Positions 50,685-58,470 of a stretch of DNA of 64,000 nucleotides are shown here, one piece after another. Below the pieces are notes generated by a model that was not told the DNA's origin, did not search any database, and worked only from the letters and a program-made list of their open reading frames with translations. The stretch is taken from contig CABJCJ010000005.1 of NCBI GenBank assembly GCA_902364065.1, positions 46,728 through 110,727 on the forward strand. Direction: 5' to 3'. Source of the stretch: Veillonellaceae bacterium SB90 (GTDB taxonomy: Bacteria > Bacillota > Negativicutes > Selenomonadales > Selenomonadaceae). The position numbers and the translations under genes were made by a program. How positions within the stretch are numbered: the first letter of the stretch is position 1; each line of letters starts with the position of its first letter.

Positions 50685-51371
50685 TTATGCCATTCTTTCA
50701 GGAGCTGCGGAAGAAATGAGGGCATGCTCTGCCGAAAGGGACAGTTCACGGTCGGCAAGCTTCCGGATGATAGCCGGATGATGCGAGGTCAGCACGATGG
50801 TCTTGCCCGCCTGCTTCAGCGCCTGCAAGAAGCCGATAAGCTGCTGCTGCCCCCTGGCATCAAGGAAATTCTCCGGTTCATCGAGCGTCCAGACGGCCGG
50901 ATTCATCGTGAAGATTGAGGCGAGAGAGACACGCTTCTTCTCCCCGCCCGAAAGATAATACGGCGGTTTCCTGCGCAGTGCGTCAAGCGAGAAATACGCG
51001 ATGGCATCCTCGACGCGCTCGCGCACCGCTTCATCGGCAAGGCCCATCTGCAGCGGCCCAAACGCGAGCTCCTCCTCGACACTCGCGCAGAAGAGCTGGG
51101 CATCGGGGTTCTGCCAGACGTAGCCAAGCCGCTGATGGAACCATTTGGCATACCGGTGCTCGCGCATGCGCTTTGCTGTGATTTCCGTTCCTTCAAATCG
51201 GTAATGGCCGATCTCCGGAAAAACAAGACCGTTCAGCAGGCGCAGCAAGGTCGTCTTGCCCGAGCCGTTCGGCCCCGTCAAAAGCACCGTCTCTCCTTTC
51301 TCCACCCGGCAGCTCACATGGCGCAGCACCGGTTCGCGGTCAAAGGCACAGCAGATATCATCAAGTTCCAT
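50685..51371 (-). CDS. cbiO: ECF-type nickel/cobalt transporter ATPase
   Basis: 228 residues starting at ATG 51369-51371, which shares a base with the cbiQ stop (TGATG). Walker A LTGPNGSGKTTLLRLLNGL, the ECF Q-loop YVWQNPDAQLF, signature YLSGGEKKRVSLASIF and Walker B WTLDEPENFLD are clear. The frame stays open far upstream inside cbiQ but without ABC similarity. Third gene of the cbiMN-cbiQ-cbiO transporter operon. Confidence 0.93.
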   Translation of the reverse strand: MELDDICCAFDREPVLRHVSCRVEKGETVLLTGPNGSGKTTLLRLLNGLVFPEIGHYRFEGTEITAKRMREHRYAKWFHQRLGYVWQNPDAQLFCASVEEELAFGPLQMGLADEAVRERVEDAIAYFSLDALRRKPPYYLSGGEKKRVSLASIFTMNPAVWTLDEPENFLDARGQQQLIGFLQALKQAGKTIVLTSHHPAIIRKLADRELSLSAEHALISSAAPERMA

Positions 51372-52177
51372 CACCAAGGAAATCCCTCCAGTCGCAAGTA
51401 AAAGCAGGTATAGAAAAGGACCAGCACCAATGGCACGAAGAGGCCCCGCCAGGATGACTGCCCGCTCTTTGACAAAGCCGCGTACTCTCCCGTAAAGCCG
51501 CGGCAGCGCATGGCTTCGACCATCTCCACCGACATGCGCTGCGAGCGCTGCATGAGGATGCCCATGATGCCGGCCATCGCCTGGTGCTTGCGGCGGTTGT
51601 GCCCGACGGAACGCAGCTTTAGCGCCGTGAGCAAAGCACCGGCCTGATCGCCGAGCAGGACGAGGTAGCGCAGGGTCGTATCGAGGATGAATACAGCTTC
51701 GGAAGGCAAGCGGAAGGTGCGCAGAGCCCCCGTGATCTCGTGCCAGGAAAAGTATTCCTGCAGGAGGTTCAGCGCGATGACACAGAGCACCGTCTTGAAG
51801 GGAAGCAAAAGATACGGTCCGCCGCCCCAGAGCAGGAGGGCCGGCAGGATGAGCAGCAGCGACAACAGCCCCGCCGTCAGTGCGCCCAGAAGATTCTTGC
51901 GCAGTACGTCTCCCGGCAGGAAGCAGAGCAACACGAGCTCTCCGCCGAGCACGAGCCAGAGGAAAGCTGATGTACGCGCCGTGGCAATGAACAGGATGAG
52001 CAAAACAAGCAGGAAAAGGCAGAACGGTGCATGGCCGTGATGGCCCCGCGCCGCCTGGGCGCGCAGCACCTGCAGCACGCCGAGGAGACGCAAAAGAGAC
52101 CGGGAGATGAATGCATCCCGGTCCCTGTCTGGTCTGTAGTTTTCTTCCCGCTTTGCCCATGCAGGCAAATCCATCAT
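51371..52177 (-). CDS. cbiQ: ECF transporter transmembrane subunit CbiQ
   Basis: 268 residues; an energy-coupling T component with about five hydrophobic segments and the characteristic coupling-helix motif LRSVGHNRRKHQAM followed by EAMRCRGFTGEY (arginine-rich AxxRG-type). The start at ATG 52175-52177 is eight bases after GAGG. It lies 46 bp past cbiM and overlaps cbiO by one base. Confidence 0.9.
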   Translation of the reverse strand: MMDLPAWAKREENYRPDRDRDAFISRSLLRLLGVLQVLRAQAARGHHGHAPFCLFLLVLLILFIATARTSAFLWLVLGGELVLLCFLPGDVLRKNLLGALTAGLLSLLLILPALLLWGGGPYLLLPFKTVLCVIALNLLQEYFSWHEITGALRTFRLPSEAVFILDTTLRYLVLLGDQAGALLTALKLRSVGHNRRKHQAMAGIMGILMQRSQRMSVEMVEAMRCRGFTGEYAALSKSGQSSWRGLFVPLVLVLFYTCFYLRLEGFPW

Positions 52178-52223
52178 GAAGAACACCTCATAACCTATCG
52201 CAATTCAAAAATCATACTGCGGC

Positions 52224-53237
52224 TCAGTGATTCGACACCGATTCACCGTAATCCGTACGCGTCCGCAGAAGCGGTGCCGCCATCTTGAAGAGCAGCACCA
52301 GAAGCGCCGTGCCGATGACGGCCGAGAGGATATAGCCGAAGGCATCGGGCAGGCCCGCCACGGCATAATCCGGAAACAGCGCATCAAACGAGAACCCCTG
52401 CTCCATGCCGGCCGGCGTATAACCGAGTGCCGTGCCGAGGAAATCCTGCCCTGCAAGCTCTTCAGGGTCCCATTCGCCCCAGGCCGTGCCGGCAGCCAGC
52501 AAGCCAAGCGGCGTGCAGAGGATCAGCCCGGTCAGCAGCGCATACAGGGATTTGCCCGTCTTCATCTGCACCTCACCGAAAAGCTCCGGCGACGTTTTCA
52601 CGAGATAGGAGAGAATGGCCGTCGTGAACACGACTTCCGCCAGGCCAAAAAGCGTCAGATGGCCGATCATCATGGCCGGCACAGAAATCCAGAGCGGATA
52701 CGGGCAGTAGAGTGCCTGTCCCGCCGCATCCGTGAAGAGCAGCGGCTGGATGCCAAACTCGACGGCTGCAGCAAGAGCCGCCAGATTGATGCCGACATAG
52801 GCGCCGAGGCCCGCCGCCACGTAACGGCCGCCCGGCGAAGTCAGGCGTTTTTGCAGCAGCGAATAAACGGCATAGCCGCTAAACGGCAGCAGGAATGCCA
52901 TATTGAAGCAGTTGGCACCGAGCGCCAGGATGCCGCCGTCACCGAAGAACAGCGCCTGGATGAGAAGTGCCACGCTGACGGCCAGACAGGCCGCATACGG
53001 CCCGAACAAGATGGCAATGAGCGTGCCGCCGACCGCATGCCCCGTCGTGCCGCCCGGCAGCGGCACGTTGAACATCATGCCAAGGAATGAGAGTGCCGCG
53101 GCAATCCCCAGAAGCGGCAGCTTCTCCTGCGGCACGTGACGGCGCACCTTCGAGACGGCCACGAGCCATACTGGCACCATGGCTGCGCCAAGCACCGCGC
53201 AGGTCGATGGACTCAGGTAATTTTCCGGAATGTGCAT
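52224..53237 (-). CDS. cbiM: CbiM-CbiN-type nickel/cobalt substrate-binding fusion
   Basis: 337 residues. The start at ATG 53235-53237 gives MHIPENYLSPSTCAVLGA, where Met1-His2 form the Ni/Co-binding N-terminus of CbiM/NikM; the upstream ATG overlaps the ribosome site. Segments VGGTLIAILFGPYAACLAVS and FFGDGGILALGANCFNMAFL are diagnostic. The C-terminal part (FSFDALFPDYAVAG, then a final membrane helix) corresponds to the CbiN/NikN partner, so M and N are fused. Nickel versus cobalt cannot be decided. Confidence 0.93.
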   Translation of the reverse strand: MHIPENYLSPSTCAVLGAAMVPVWLVAVSKVRRHVPQEKLPLLGIAAALSFLGMMFNVPLPGGTTGHAVGGTLIAILFGPYAACLAVSVALLIQALFFGDGGILALGANCFNMAFLLPFSGYAVYSLLQKRLTSPGGRYVAAGLGAYVGINLAALAAAVEFGIQPLLFTDAAGQALYCPYPLWISVPAMMIGHLTLFGLAEVVFTTAILSYLVKTSPELFGEVQMKTGKSLYALLTGLILCTPLGLLAAGTAWGEWDPEELAGQDFLGTALGYTPAGMEQGFSFDALFPDYAVAGLPDAFGYILSAVIGTALLVLLFKMAAPLLRTRTDYGESVSNH

Positions 53238-53264
53238 GAATTTCATCTCCCCAAGATACGATAA

Positions 53265-53329
53265 AATGATTACGACACAATTGTTGACGCTTATCATTAT
53301 ACGTCATATCCATAAACTCCGTAAGCCTC
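53265..53329 (-). promoter_or_regulatory. cbiM promoter and possible metal-repressor operator
   Basis: Minus-strand TTACGG, 17 bases, TATAAT lies just upstream (-10 near 53298-53303). At and after the -10 a spaced inverted repeat AATGAT (53265-53270) and ATCATT (53293-53298) encloses the palindrome ACAATTGT (53277-53284). The dyad spans the expected transcription start, as expected for a metal-responsive repressor. Confidence 0.45.
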
Positions 53330-53373
53330 CCAGGGGGATAGAACTTGCAAAATCAAAGTCCCGTTCCAGAGTC

Positions 53374-54126
53374 CTACTGCCAATAGGCGCGCAAAAGGGC
53401 GAGCACGAAGTCCTGGCAGGCAGGCCCCGTGCCGAGATCCCAGGGGTCCTGGTTCCGCAGGATGCTGTTGGAGATGATGCGCACGGCCAGGAACGGCACG
53501 GCAAAGGACTGGCAGATCTGCGCCACGGCATCCCCCTCCATCTCCTCCGCCAGGGAACCGTAGAATTCCCGCAGGAAGGCAATGCGGTCCACCTCACAGT
53601 TCCAGCTGTCACAGGTCGTAATCGTCCCTTCGACCACGCGGCCATGCCGGTAGGAAGGAGCAGCCTGACGCGCAGCCGTGAGCAGTGCAGCATCGCCGAA
53701 ATGGTAGACCTCCTGCGTAAAGGCCTGCTTCCGCTCATCCCAGGCAAAGACGCCGAGCTTCTTCAAGCCGCGGTAATCCACGCCCGATCCTGCTGCCCGG
53801 TAATGGCTCTGCCAGGCCGAGGAATTGGCCGTGCGCGCGCCGAGCACGATATCGTAAACATCGAGCGACGGATCATGCGCGCCCGCCGTGCCCTGACTGA
53901 TGACGGCCTTTGGCTTGTACCGTGCGATGGCAAGCGCCGCCAGCGCCGACGCATTGGCCATGCCCCACTGCGTCTCGCTGACGACGAGCGGCCGCCCCTC
54001 ATAGAGGCCCCGCACGCAGCGGAACGGCCCGAAGGGCTCCTCCCGCACCTCCGTCATCTGCTCGATGATGTGCTGTGTTTCCACTTCCATGGCCCCCTGT
54101 ATGATGATGGGCCGCTGCTCCTCCAT
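53374..54126 (-). CDS. MTA/SAH nucleosidase-like protein (purine phosphorylase family)
   Basis: 250 residues of the nucleoside phosphorylase superfamily. The family features are an N-terminal AMEVETQHIIEQM segment, AVISQGTAGAHDPSLDVYDI, the active-site EMEGDAVAQICQSF and VRIISNSIL with a conserved Asn/Asp region. It would cleave an adenosylated thio-nucleoside; whether the substrate is MTA, SAH or another nucleoside is not clear. ATG after AGAAGGAGTG. The gene lies between the cobalt/nickel operon and tmRNA. Confidence 0.85.
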   Translation of the reverse strand: MEEQRPIIIQGAMEVETQHIIEQMTEVREEPFGPFRCVRGLYEGRPLVVSETQWGMANASALAALAIARYKPKAVISQGTAGAHDPSLDVYDIVLGARTANSSAWQSHYRAAGSGVDYRGLKKLGVFAWDERKQAFTQEVYHFGDAALLTAARQAAPSYRHGRVVEGTITTCDSWNCEVDRIAFLREFYGSLAEEMEGDAVAQICQSFAVPFLAVRIISNSILRNQDPWDLGTGPACQDFVLALLRAYWQ

Positions 54127-54163
54127 AACAAAACACTCCTTCTAAAAACAAGGTCCATGATAT

Positions 54164-54198
54164 AAAAAAGGCCCGGAAGCCAGTGACTCCGAGCCTTA
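54164..54198 (-). terminator. tmRNA terminator
   Basis: Minus-strand AAGGCTCGGA and TCCGGGCCTT with one mismatch are followed by TTTTTT. It lies about 30 bases past the tmRNA 3' end. Confidence 0.85.
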
Positions 54199-54229
54199 TC
54201 TAAGCCGCCATGCGGCAATGGGTTCTAAA

Positions 54230-54567
54230 TGGTGGAGATGAGGAGAATCGAACTCCTGTCCGAAATACATCCACATCACAAAGCATTATCGCAATAGCCC
54301 GAGAATGCGGGCATCATAGGAGCGGAACTCTGGGATTCAGAGTTCTCCACCACCTGTTTTGTACAAAACAGGAAACTGCCGTCTTTATTTAAAGCCTCCG
54401 GGTTGGCTGACGGTTCGTACTTCCAGAGGGGCTATCTGAGCTAGGCTCAGGCAGCGTATGCGTATTCAGCTTCGTCAGTTGAATTTAGCGGTCAAGCTTC
54501 AGGCATTCATGACCATTGGCCTGCGAACTTTGTGGCTTCAATACCCCGTCGAAACCTTTACATCCCC
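54230..54567 (-). ncRNA. ssrA: tmRNA (transfer-messenger RNA)
   Basis: The 3' end has the tRNA-like half: GTTCGATTC T-loop with flanking stem and an encoded ACCA tail at 54230. The 5' end at 54567 (GGGGATG) pairs with CATCTCC next to the tail. The mRNA-like part encodes a tag; the frame reads TCA ACT GAC GAA GCT GAA TAC GCA TAC GCT GCC TGA, so the tag is probably A-STDEAEYAYAA with a TCA resume codon. The tag ends in the usual small hydrophobic AA proteolysis signal. Length 338 nt. Confidence 0.93.
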
Positions 54568-54626
54568 ACATGCATCACATCCCACAGGATGCGCCAGTGT
54601 GGACTGCTCCACATTCGGTATTCTTT

Positions 54627-54655
54627 ATGATACCACAGCTTTGCCATCCCGTCAA
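54627..54655 (-). promoter_or_regulatory. tmRNA promoter
   Basis: Minus-strand TTGACG (54650-54655), 17 bases, TATCAT (54627-54632), giving a precursor with a leader of about 50 bases before the mature 5' end. Confidence 0.8.
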
Positions 54656-54662
54656 TCATTGA

Positions 54663-54712
54663 AAAGAGGCTGTGAACAAAAGATAAAATCTTTTTGTCCA
54701 CAGCCTCTTTCA
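54663..54712. terminator. terminator of the galU-DUF445 operon
   Basis: AAAGAGGCTGTG (54663-54674) and CACAGCCTCTTT (54699-54710) form perfect arms; a second inner stem ACAAAAGAT/ATCTTTTTGT extends the hairpin. Confidence 0.85.
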
Positions 54713-54828
54713 CACCAGATACTATTCAATGTTACAATTTCAATCCACATACTCACGGGAGCCGTAAGTAAGACACGTACATCCTGCTTTCAGTATAGCA
54801 CGATTTCGCTCCCGGGAGATAGGATTTT

Positions 54829-56136
54829 TTACGAAACAAGCTGCAAAAGACAATAAAGAACCAAGCCGATGCCCGCACCGACGATGGAGCCGTTCATGCG
54901 AATCCACAGGAGATCCGGCTCGACCTTATCGTAAACGAGATGATTGAGCTGCTCGTCCGTCAGGCGCGACAGCACACTCCGGACAATGACGCCGACGAGC
55001 GTCTGGGCATGCAGGGCAGAACGGGCAATGAGGTCGTAGAGGAATCGGCCGACCGTGCGGCGCAGCTCCTCATCTTCCTGCATCAGATGCAGGCCCCTGT
55101 CATACTCTTCCTCGATAATCATGGCCAGGCGGCTGCGCAGGACCGGCAGATGCTCCTCAACGGCATCGACCTGACGCGCGGCATCGGCATCGAAATGCTC
55201 CCGCATATGCGCGGCAGCACGGCTCACGACCTCTTCAATCGGCAGCTCTGCCACGAGACTGTCGCGCAGCTCATGCACGAGCTGATGAAATTCCGGCTCT
55301 GCATTGAGAACAGCGGCCTTCTCATAGAAAAGGGCCAGCATGTCCTTCTGCAGATCCGAATCCTTCGTGCCGAGCTCGGTCAGCATTGCCACGAGCTGCT
55401 TCTGCATGATCTTGGCCGCGTCCTCGAGATTGACGAGATCCATGGCTTCGGCCAGCCCCGTCAAAAACAGAGCCAGCGTGCTCTTGGCCTTTTCCTTCTC
55501 GTAGCGCTCCAGCATCGTCTCGATGGCCTGAGCCGTTTCCGGCTGCATGGCCTTTTCCCGCAGGTATGCGGCTACTTTCGCCAAGAATTCCTTATCGCGG
55601 CCGCTCTTCTGAAGCCAGCGCCCGACATTGGAAAAAAGATCCTCCGGCTCCATCGTGCTGAGATGCGCGCGAATGTGCTGAGCGAATTCCGCTGCCTTCT
55701 GCTCACTGTCCTTGCGGAGCAGGAACCCCCGCGCATAATGATAGAGATGATGCGATACCTTCGCACGCGTATCGGGCTCGCCGAGCCACTTCATGAGCAT
55801 CGGCATCAGATGCAGGCGCTCCAGATGATGAAACACCTTGCGGCGTGAAAAGAATTCTTTCTGCACCATCGTCACCGACGCCTTGATGAAGGACTGGCGG
55901 CGGCGCGGCAGGATGGCCGTATGATACGGAAAGCCCAGGGGCTTGCGGAAAAGTGCCGTGACGGCAAACCAGTCGGCAATGCCGCCCACCAGCGCCGCTT
56001 CCGCACAGAAGAGGAAGCCGGACACGACTATGGAAGACGGCTGCTGCAAATGACAATACAGGGCGATGAGAAAGACCACAAAAGCCATCAGCAGCACGCG
56101 GTCCGCCTGATTCCACGATTTGATGCGCTCAATCAT
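54829..56136 (-). CDS. DUF445-family membrane-associated protein
   Basis: 435 residues. A transmembrane helix near the N-terminus is followed by the DUF445 signature AALVGGIADWFAVTALFRKP, then a long helical region of about 320 residues and a C-terminal hydrophobic segment ending NGSIVGAGIGLVLYCLLQLV. The start ATG 56134-56136 overlaps the previous stop as ATGA. It is a paralogue of the next gene upstream. The function of DUF445 proteins is not established. Confidence 0.88.
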   Translation of the reverse strand: MIERIKSWNQADRVLLMAFVVFLIALYCHLQQPSSIVVSGFLFCAEAALVGGIADWFAVTALFRKPLGFPYHTAILPRRRQSFIKASVTMVQKEFFSRRKVFHHLERLHLMPMLMKWLGEPDTRAKVSHHLYHYARGFLLRKDSEQKAAEFAQHIRAHLSTMEPEDLFSNVGRWLQKSGRDKEFLAKVAAYLREKAMQPETAQAIETMLERYEKEKAKSTLALFLTGLAEAMDLVNLEDAAKIMQKQLVAMLTELGTKDSDLQKDMLALFYEKAAVLNAEPEFHQLVHELRDSLVAELPIEEVVSRAAAHMREHFDADAARQVDAVEEHLPVLRSRLAMIIEEEYDRGLHLMQEDEELRRTVGRFLYDLIARSALHAQTLVGVIVRSVLSRLTDEQLNHLVYDKVEPDLLWIRMNGSIVGAGIGLVLYCLLQLVS

Positions 56137-57371
56137 ATGCCCCACACCCTTTCTGCAGCCCAGACCAAGAGATAGAGCCCCATGCCGACGAGCGAGCCGA
56201 CAATGGATCCGTTGATGCGGATCATCTGCAGATCATCCTGCACCTTGTCCTCCACAAAGTGCACGAGATCATCATCGCTGAACTCATCGAGCCGTTCGCG
56301 GATGAGTCCCGGGATGAGCTCGTGGTGCTTCGTGAGCTCGCTTTCGAGAAAGTCCTTCATGAGCTTGTCAAAACGATGCTGCCAAGCTTTTGAAGCAACA
56401 AAATCATCGATGCGCTTTTCCACGAAGGCGTGAAGGCTCGGGAGCCAGAAGGGATTTTCTCCCTTGAGACTCGTATCGATCCACCGCTCCAACAGGCCTT
56501 CGATATTGACTTCCTGCAGACAATGCTCCTTCCATGCCGCAAGGGCATGGCGCAGGGATTCATCCCGGCTGAACGCCACAGCCATGCTCTCGAAGCCCGC
56601 CTTGAGCCGCCCATAGCTTTCCGTCTGCTCGCTCAAGAGCCCCGAAAGGCCCTGACGGGCCTTTTCATTGAAGATGTTCAGGAGTTCCTTGTCGTCAAGG
56701 CCCAGGGCCGAAAGCACGAACGCACGGCCGGCGGATTCCCCTTCATATTCCTTGCGCAGGACCTTGATATTGTCGAGCAGGACCTGCTGCATGGCCGGTG
56801 ATGCCAGGACCTGTTCACCGATGCTCAGGACACTGTGCAGGATCCTTTTGGCATGACGTTCCTCGCCGAGCATGCGCACGAGTTCCAGCAGGATGTTCTC
56901 AAGAGCGAGGCCGCCGAGACCTTCCCGCACAGCCGGTGCCAGTTCTTTCGCGATGCTCTTGCTGTCAAGGTCATTGACGATCTTGAGGACAACGGCATCG
57001 ACCACCTCGACGACGCCCTCGCGCCCGCCGCGATGCTCCAGATAATCGACGAGCAGCCCGGCCGTATCCTGTGTGCGGATGACGCTCATGATATTCTGCG
57101 TGCTCAGGAGATCCTCGCTCGCAAACGTCACGATGGCATCCATGAGCCGCTGACGATTGCGGCGCAGGACATCCGTACGATAGGAAATGCCGAGCGGCTT
57201 GTGAAAGAGTGCCGTAACGGCAAACCAATCGGCCAGGCCGCCAATCGTGGCGGCCAGGAAGCCATGATGAAAGAGTCCCACGGCAAAGCTGGAGCCGCCC
57301 GCTGCAAACGTGCCAAGGAAGCCCGCGGCACTGATGCCCAGCGCCAGATTTGCCTTATTTTTCTTCTGCAA
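56133..57371 (-). CDS. DUF445-family membrane-associated protein
   Basis: 412 residues from a TTG start (57369-57371). The same layout as its neighbour: LAATIGGLADWFAVTALFHK after the first membrane helix, a long helical body and a C-terminal RINGSIVGSLVGMGLYLLV. The gene overlaps the following DUF445 gene by four bases and lies 10 bases after galU, so the three form an operon. Confidence 0.88.
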   Translation of the reverse strand: MQKKNKANLALGISAAGFLGTFAAGGSSFAVGLFHHGFLAATIGGLADWFAVTALFHKPLGISYRTDVLRRNRQRLMDAIVTFASEDLLSTQNIMSVIRTQDTAGLLVDYLEHRGGREGVVEVVDAVVLKIVNDLDSKSIAKELAPAVREGLGGLALENILLELVRMLGEERHAKRILHSVLSIGEQVLASPAMQQVLLDNIKVLRKEYEGESAGRAFVLSALGLDDKELLNIFNEKARQGLSGLLSEQTESYGRLKAGFESMAVAFSRDESLRHALAAWKEHCLQEVNIEGLLERWIDTSLKGENPFWLPSLHAFVEKRIDDFVASKAWQHRFDKLMKDFLESELTKHHELIPGLIRERLDEFSDDDLVHFVEDKVQDDLQMIRINGSIVGSLVGMGLYLLVWAAERVWGI

Positions 57372-57381
57372 CCTTTACACC

Positions 57382-58257
57382 TCAGATTCTGGCAACGAGA
57401 TCCTTGAGATAGTTCCGGAACGGCCCGCCCAGATCCTCGCGGCGCAGCGCAAACTCCACCGTCGCCTTGAGGAAACCGAGCTTGTCGCCGAGGTCGTAGC
57501 GCTGTCCTTCAAAGTCATACGCATAGACGGCCTGCTGGCGGGCAAGCTCCTTCAAGGCATCCGTGAGCTGGATCTCGCCGCCCTTGCCAGGTGCCGTATG
57601 CTCCAGGATACCAAAGATTTCCGGACGGATGATATAGCGGCCGAGCACCGCCATGCGGCTCGGCGCCTCCTCGAGACTCGGCTTCTCGATCATATCGCGC
57701 ACGCGCATCAGCCGCGGATTCTCCGTTTCATCCCCTGCGACAATACCATAAGAAGAAACCTTCTCGGCCGGCACAATCTGGCAGCCGAGTACCGAGCCGC
57801 CGGTCTTGTCATACACATCGATGAGCTGCTTGAGCGCCGGCTTCTCCGGGCTGTAGACGACATCATCGCCGAGGAGCACGGCAAAGGGCTCATCCCCCAT
57901 GAATGCCTTGGCGCAAAGTATGGCATCGCCAAGGCCGCGCATGTAACGCTGCCGGATGTAATGGATGCGGATGTTGGCCGTATCCTGCACCATCTTCAGG
58001 AGATCGAGCTTCCCTTTCTTCTTGAGCTCTGCCTCGAGCGTCGGCGCCGAGTCAAAATGGTCCTCGATGGCGCGCTTGCCATGACCACTGACGATGAGGA
58101 TCTCTTCGATGCCGCTCGCGAGCGCCTCCTCGACGATGTACTGGATGGTCGGCTTGTCGACAATCGGCAGCATTTCCTTCGGTGTCGCCTTCGTAGCCGG
58201 CAGAAACCGCGTCCCGTAGCCTGCAGCCGGTATGACTGCTTTTCTGATTTTCTGCAT
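57382..58257 (-). CDS. galU: UTP-glucose-1-phosphate uridylyltransferase
   Basis: Makes UDP-glucose for envelope polysaccharide and galactose metabolism. 291 residues. The N-terminal KAVIPAAGYGTRFLPATKAT nucleotide-binding motif, the KEMLPIVDKPTIQYIVEEAL segment and FAVLLGDDVVY near 120 are all present. ATG 58255-58257 is preceded by AGGGGAATCCATC. Upstream lies a TATAAT -10 (about 58321-58326) and a small GGCAGG/CCTGCC hairpin. Pairs functionally with the galactosidase operon at the right edge. Confidence 0.96.
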   Translation of the reverse strand: MQKIRKAVIPAAGYGTRFLPATKATPKEMLPIVDKPTIQYIVEEALASGIEEILIVSGHGKRAIEDHFDSAPTLEAELKKKGKLDLLKMVQDTANIRIHYIRQRYMRGLGDAILCAKAFMGDEPFAVLLGDDVVYSPEKPALKQLIDVYDKTGGSVLGCQIVPAEKVSSYGIVAGDETENPRLMRVRDMIEKPSLEEAPSRMAVLGRYIIRPEIFGILEHTAPGKGGEIQLTDALKELARQQAVYAYDFEGQRYDLGDKLGFLKATVEFALRREDLGGPFRNYLKDLVARI

Positions 58258-58390
58258 GATGGATTCCCCTAACATCTGTATTTGGCAGGTCCCCTGCCTG
58301 CCATAAAGTCATAATACTTATATTATACATGAAATATGATTTTTCCTGCTGCAATTTCTGCATGGGAACAAAGATTCCCGTGCTTTCCTC

Positions 58391-58446
58391 AGAAAAAGCG
58401 GCTCCCGGATAAGGCAGAGTTTTTCCTTGCCTTATCCGGGAGCCGT
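58391..58446. terminator. terminator downstream of the alpha-galactosidase
   Basis: Perfect 18-base arms CGGCTCCCGGATAAGGCA (58399-58416) and TGCCTTATCCGGGAGCCG (58428-58445), followed on the minus strand by CTTTTTC. Confidence 0.92.
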
Positions 58447-58470
58447 ATATCATCCTTTGCCTGCCGCTTC

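Noticed and set aside
51372..52160. Extension of the cbiO frame to 491 codons
   Set aside because: The added N-terminal part is an out-of-frame reading of cbiQ; the ABC domain begins at 51371 where a TGATG coupling gives a proper start.
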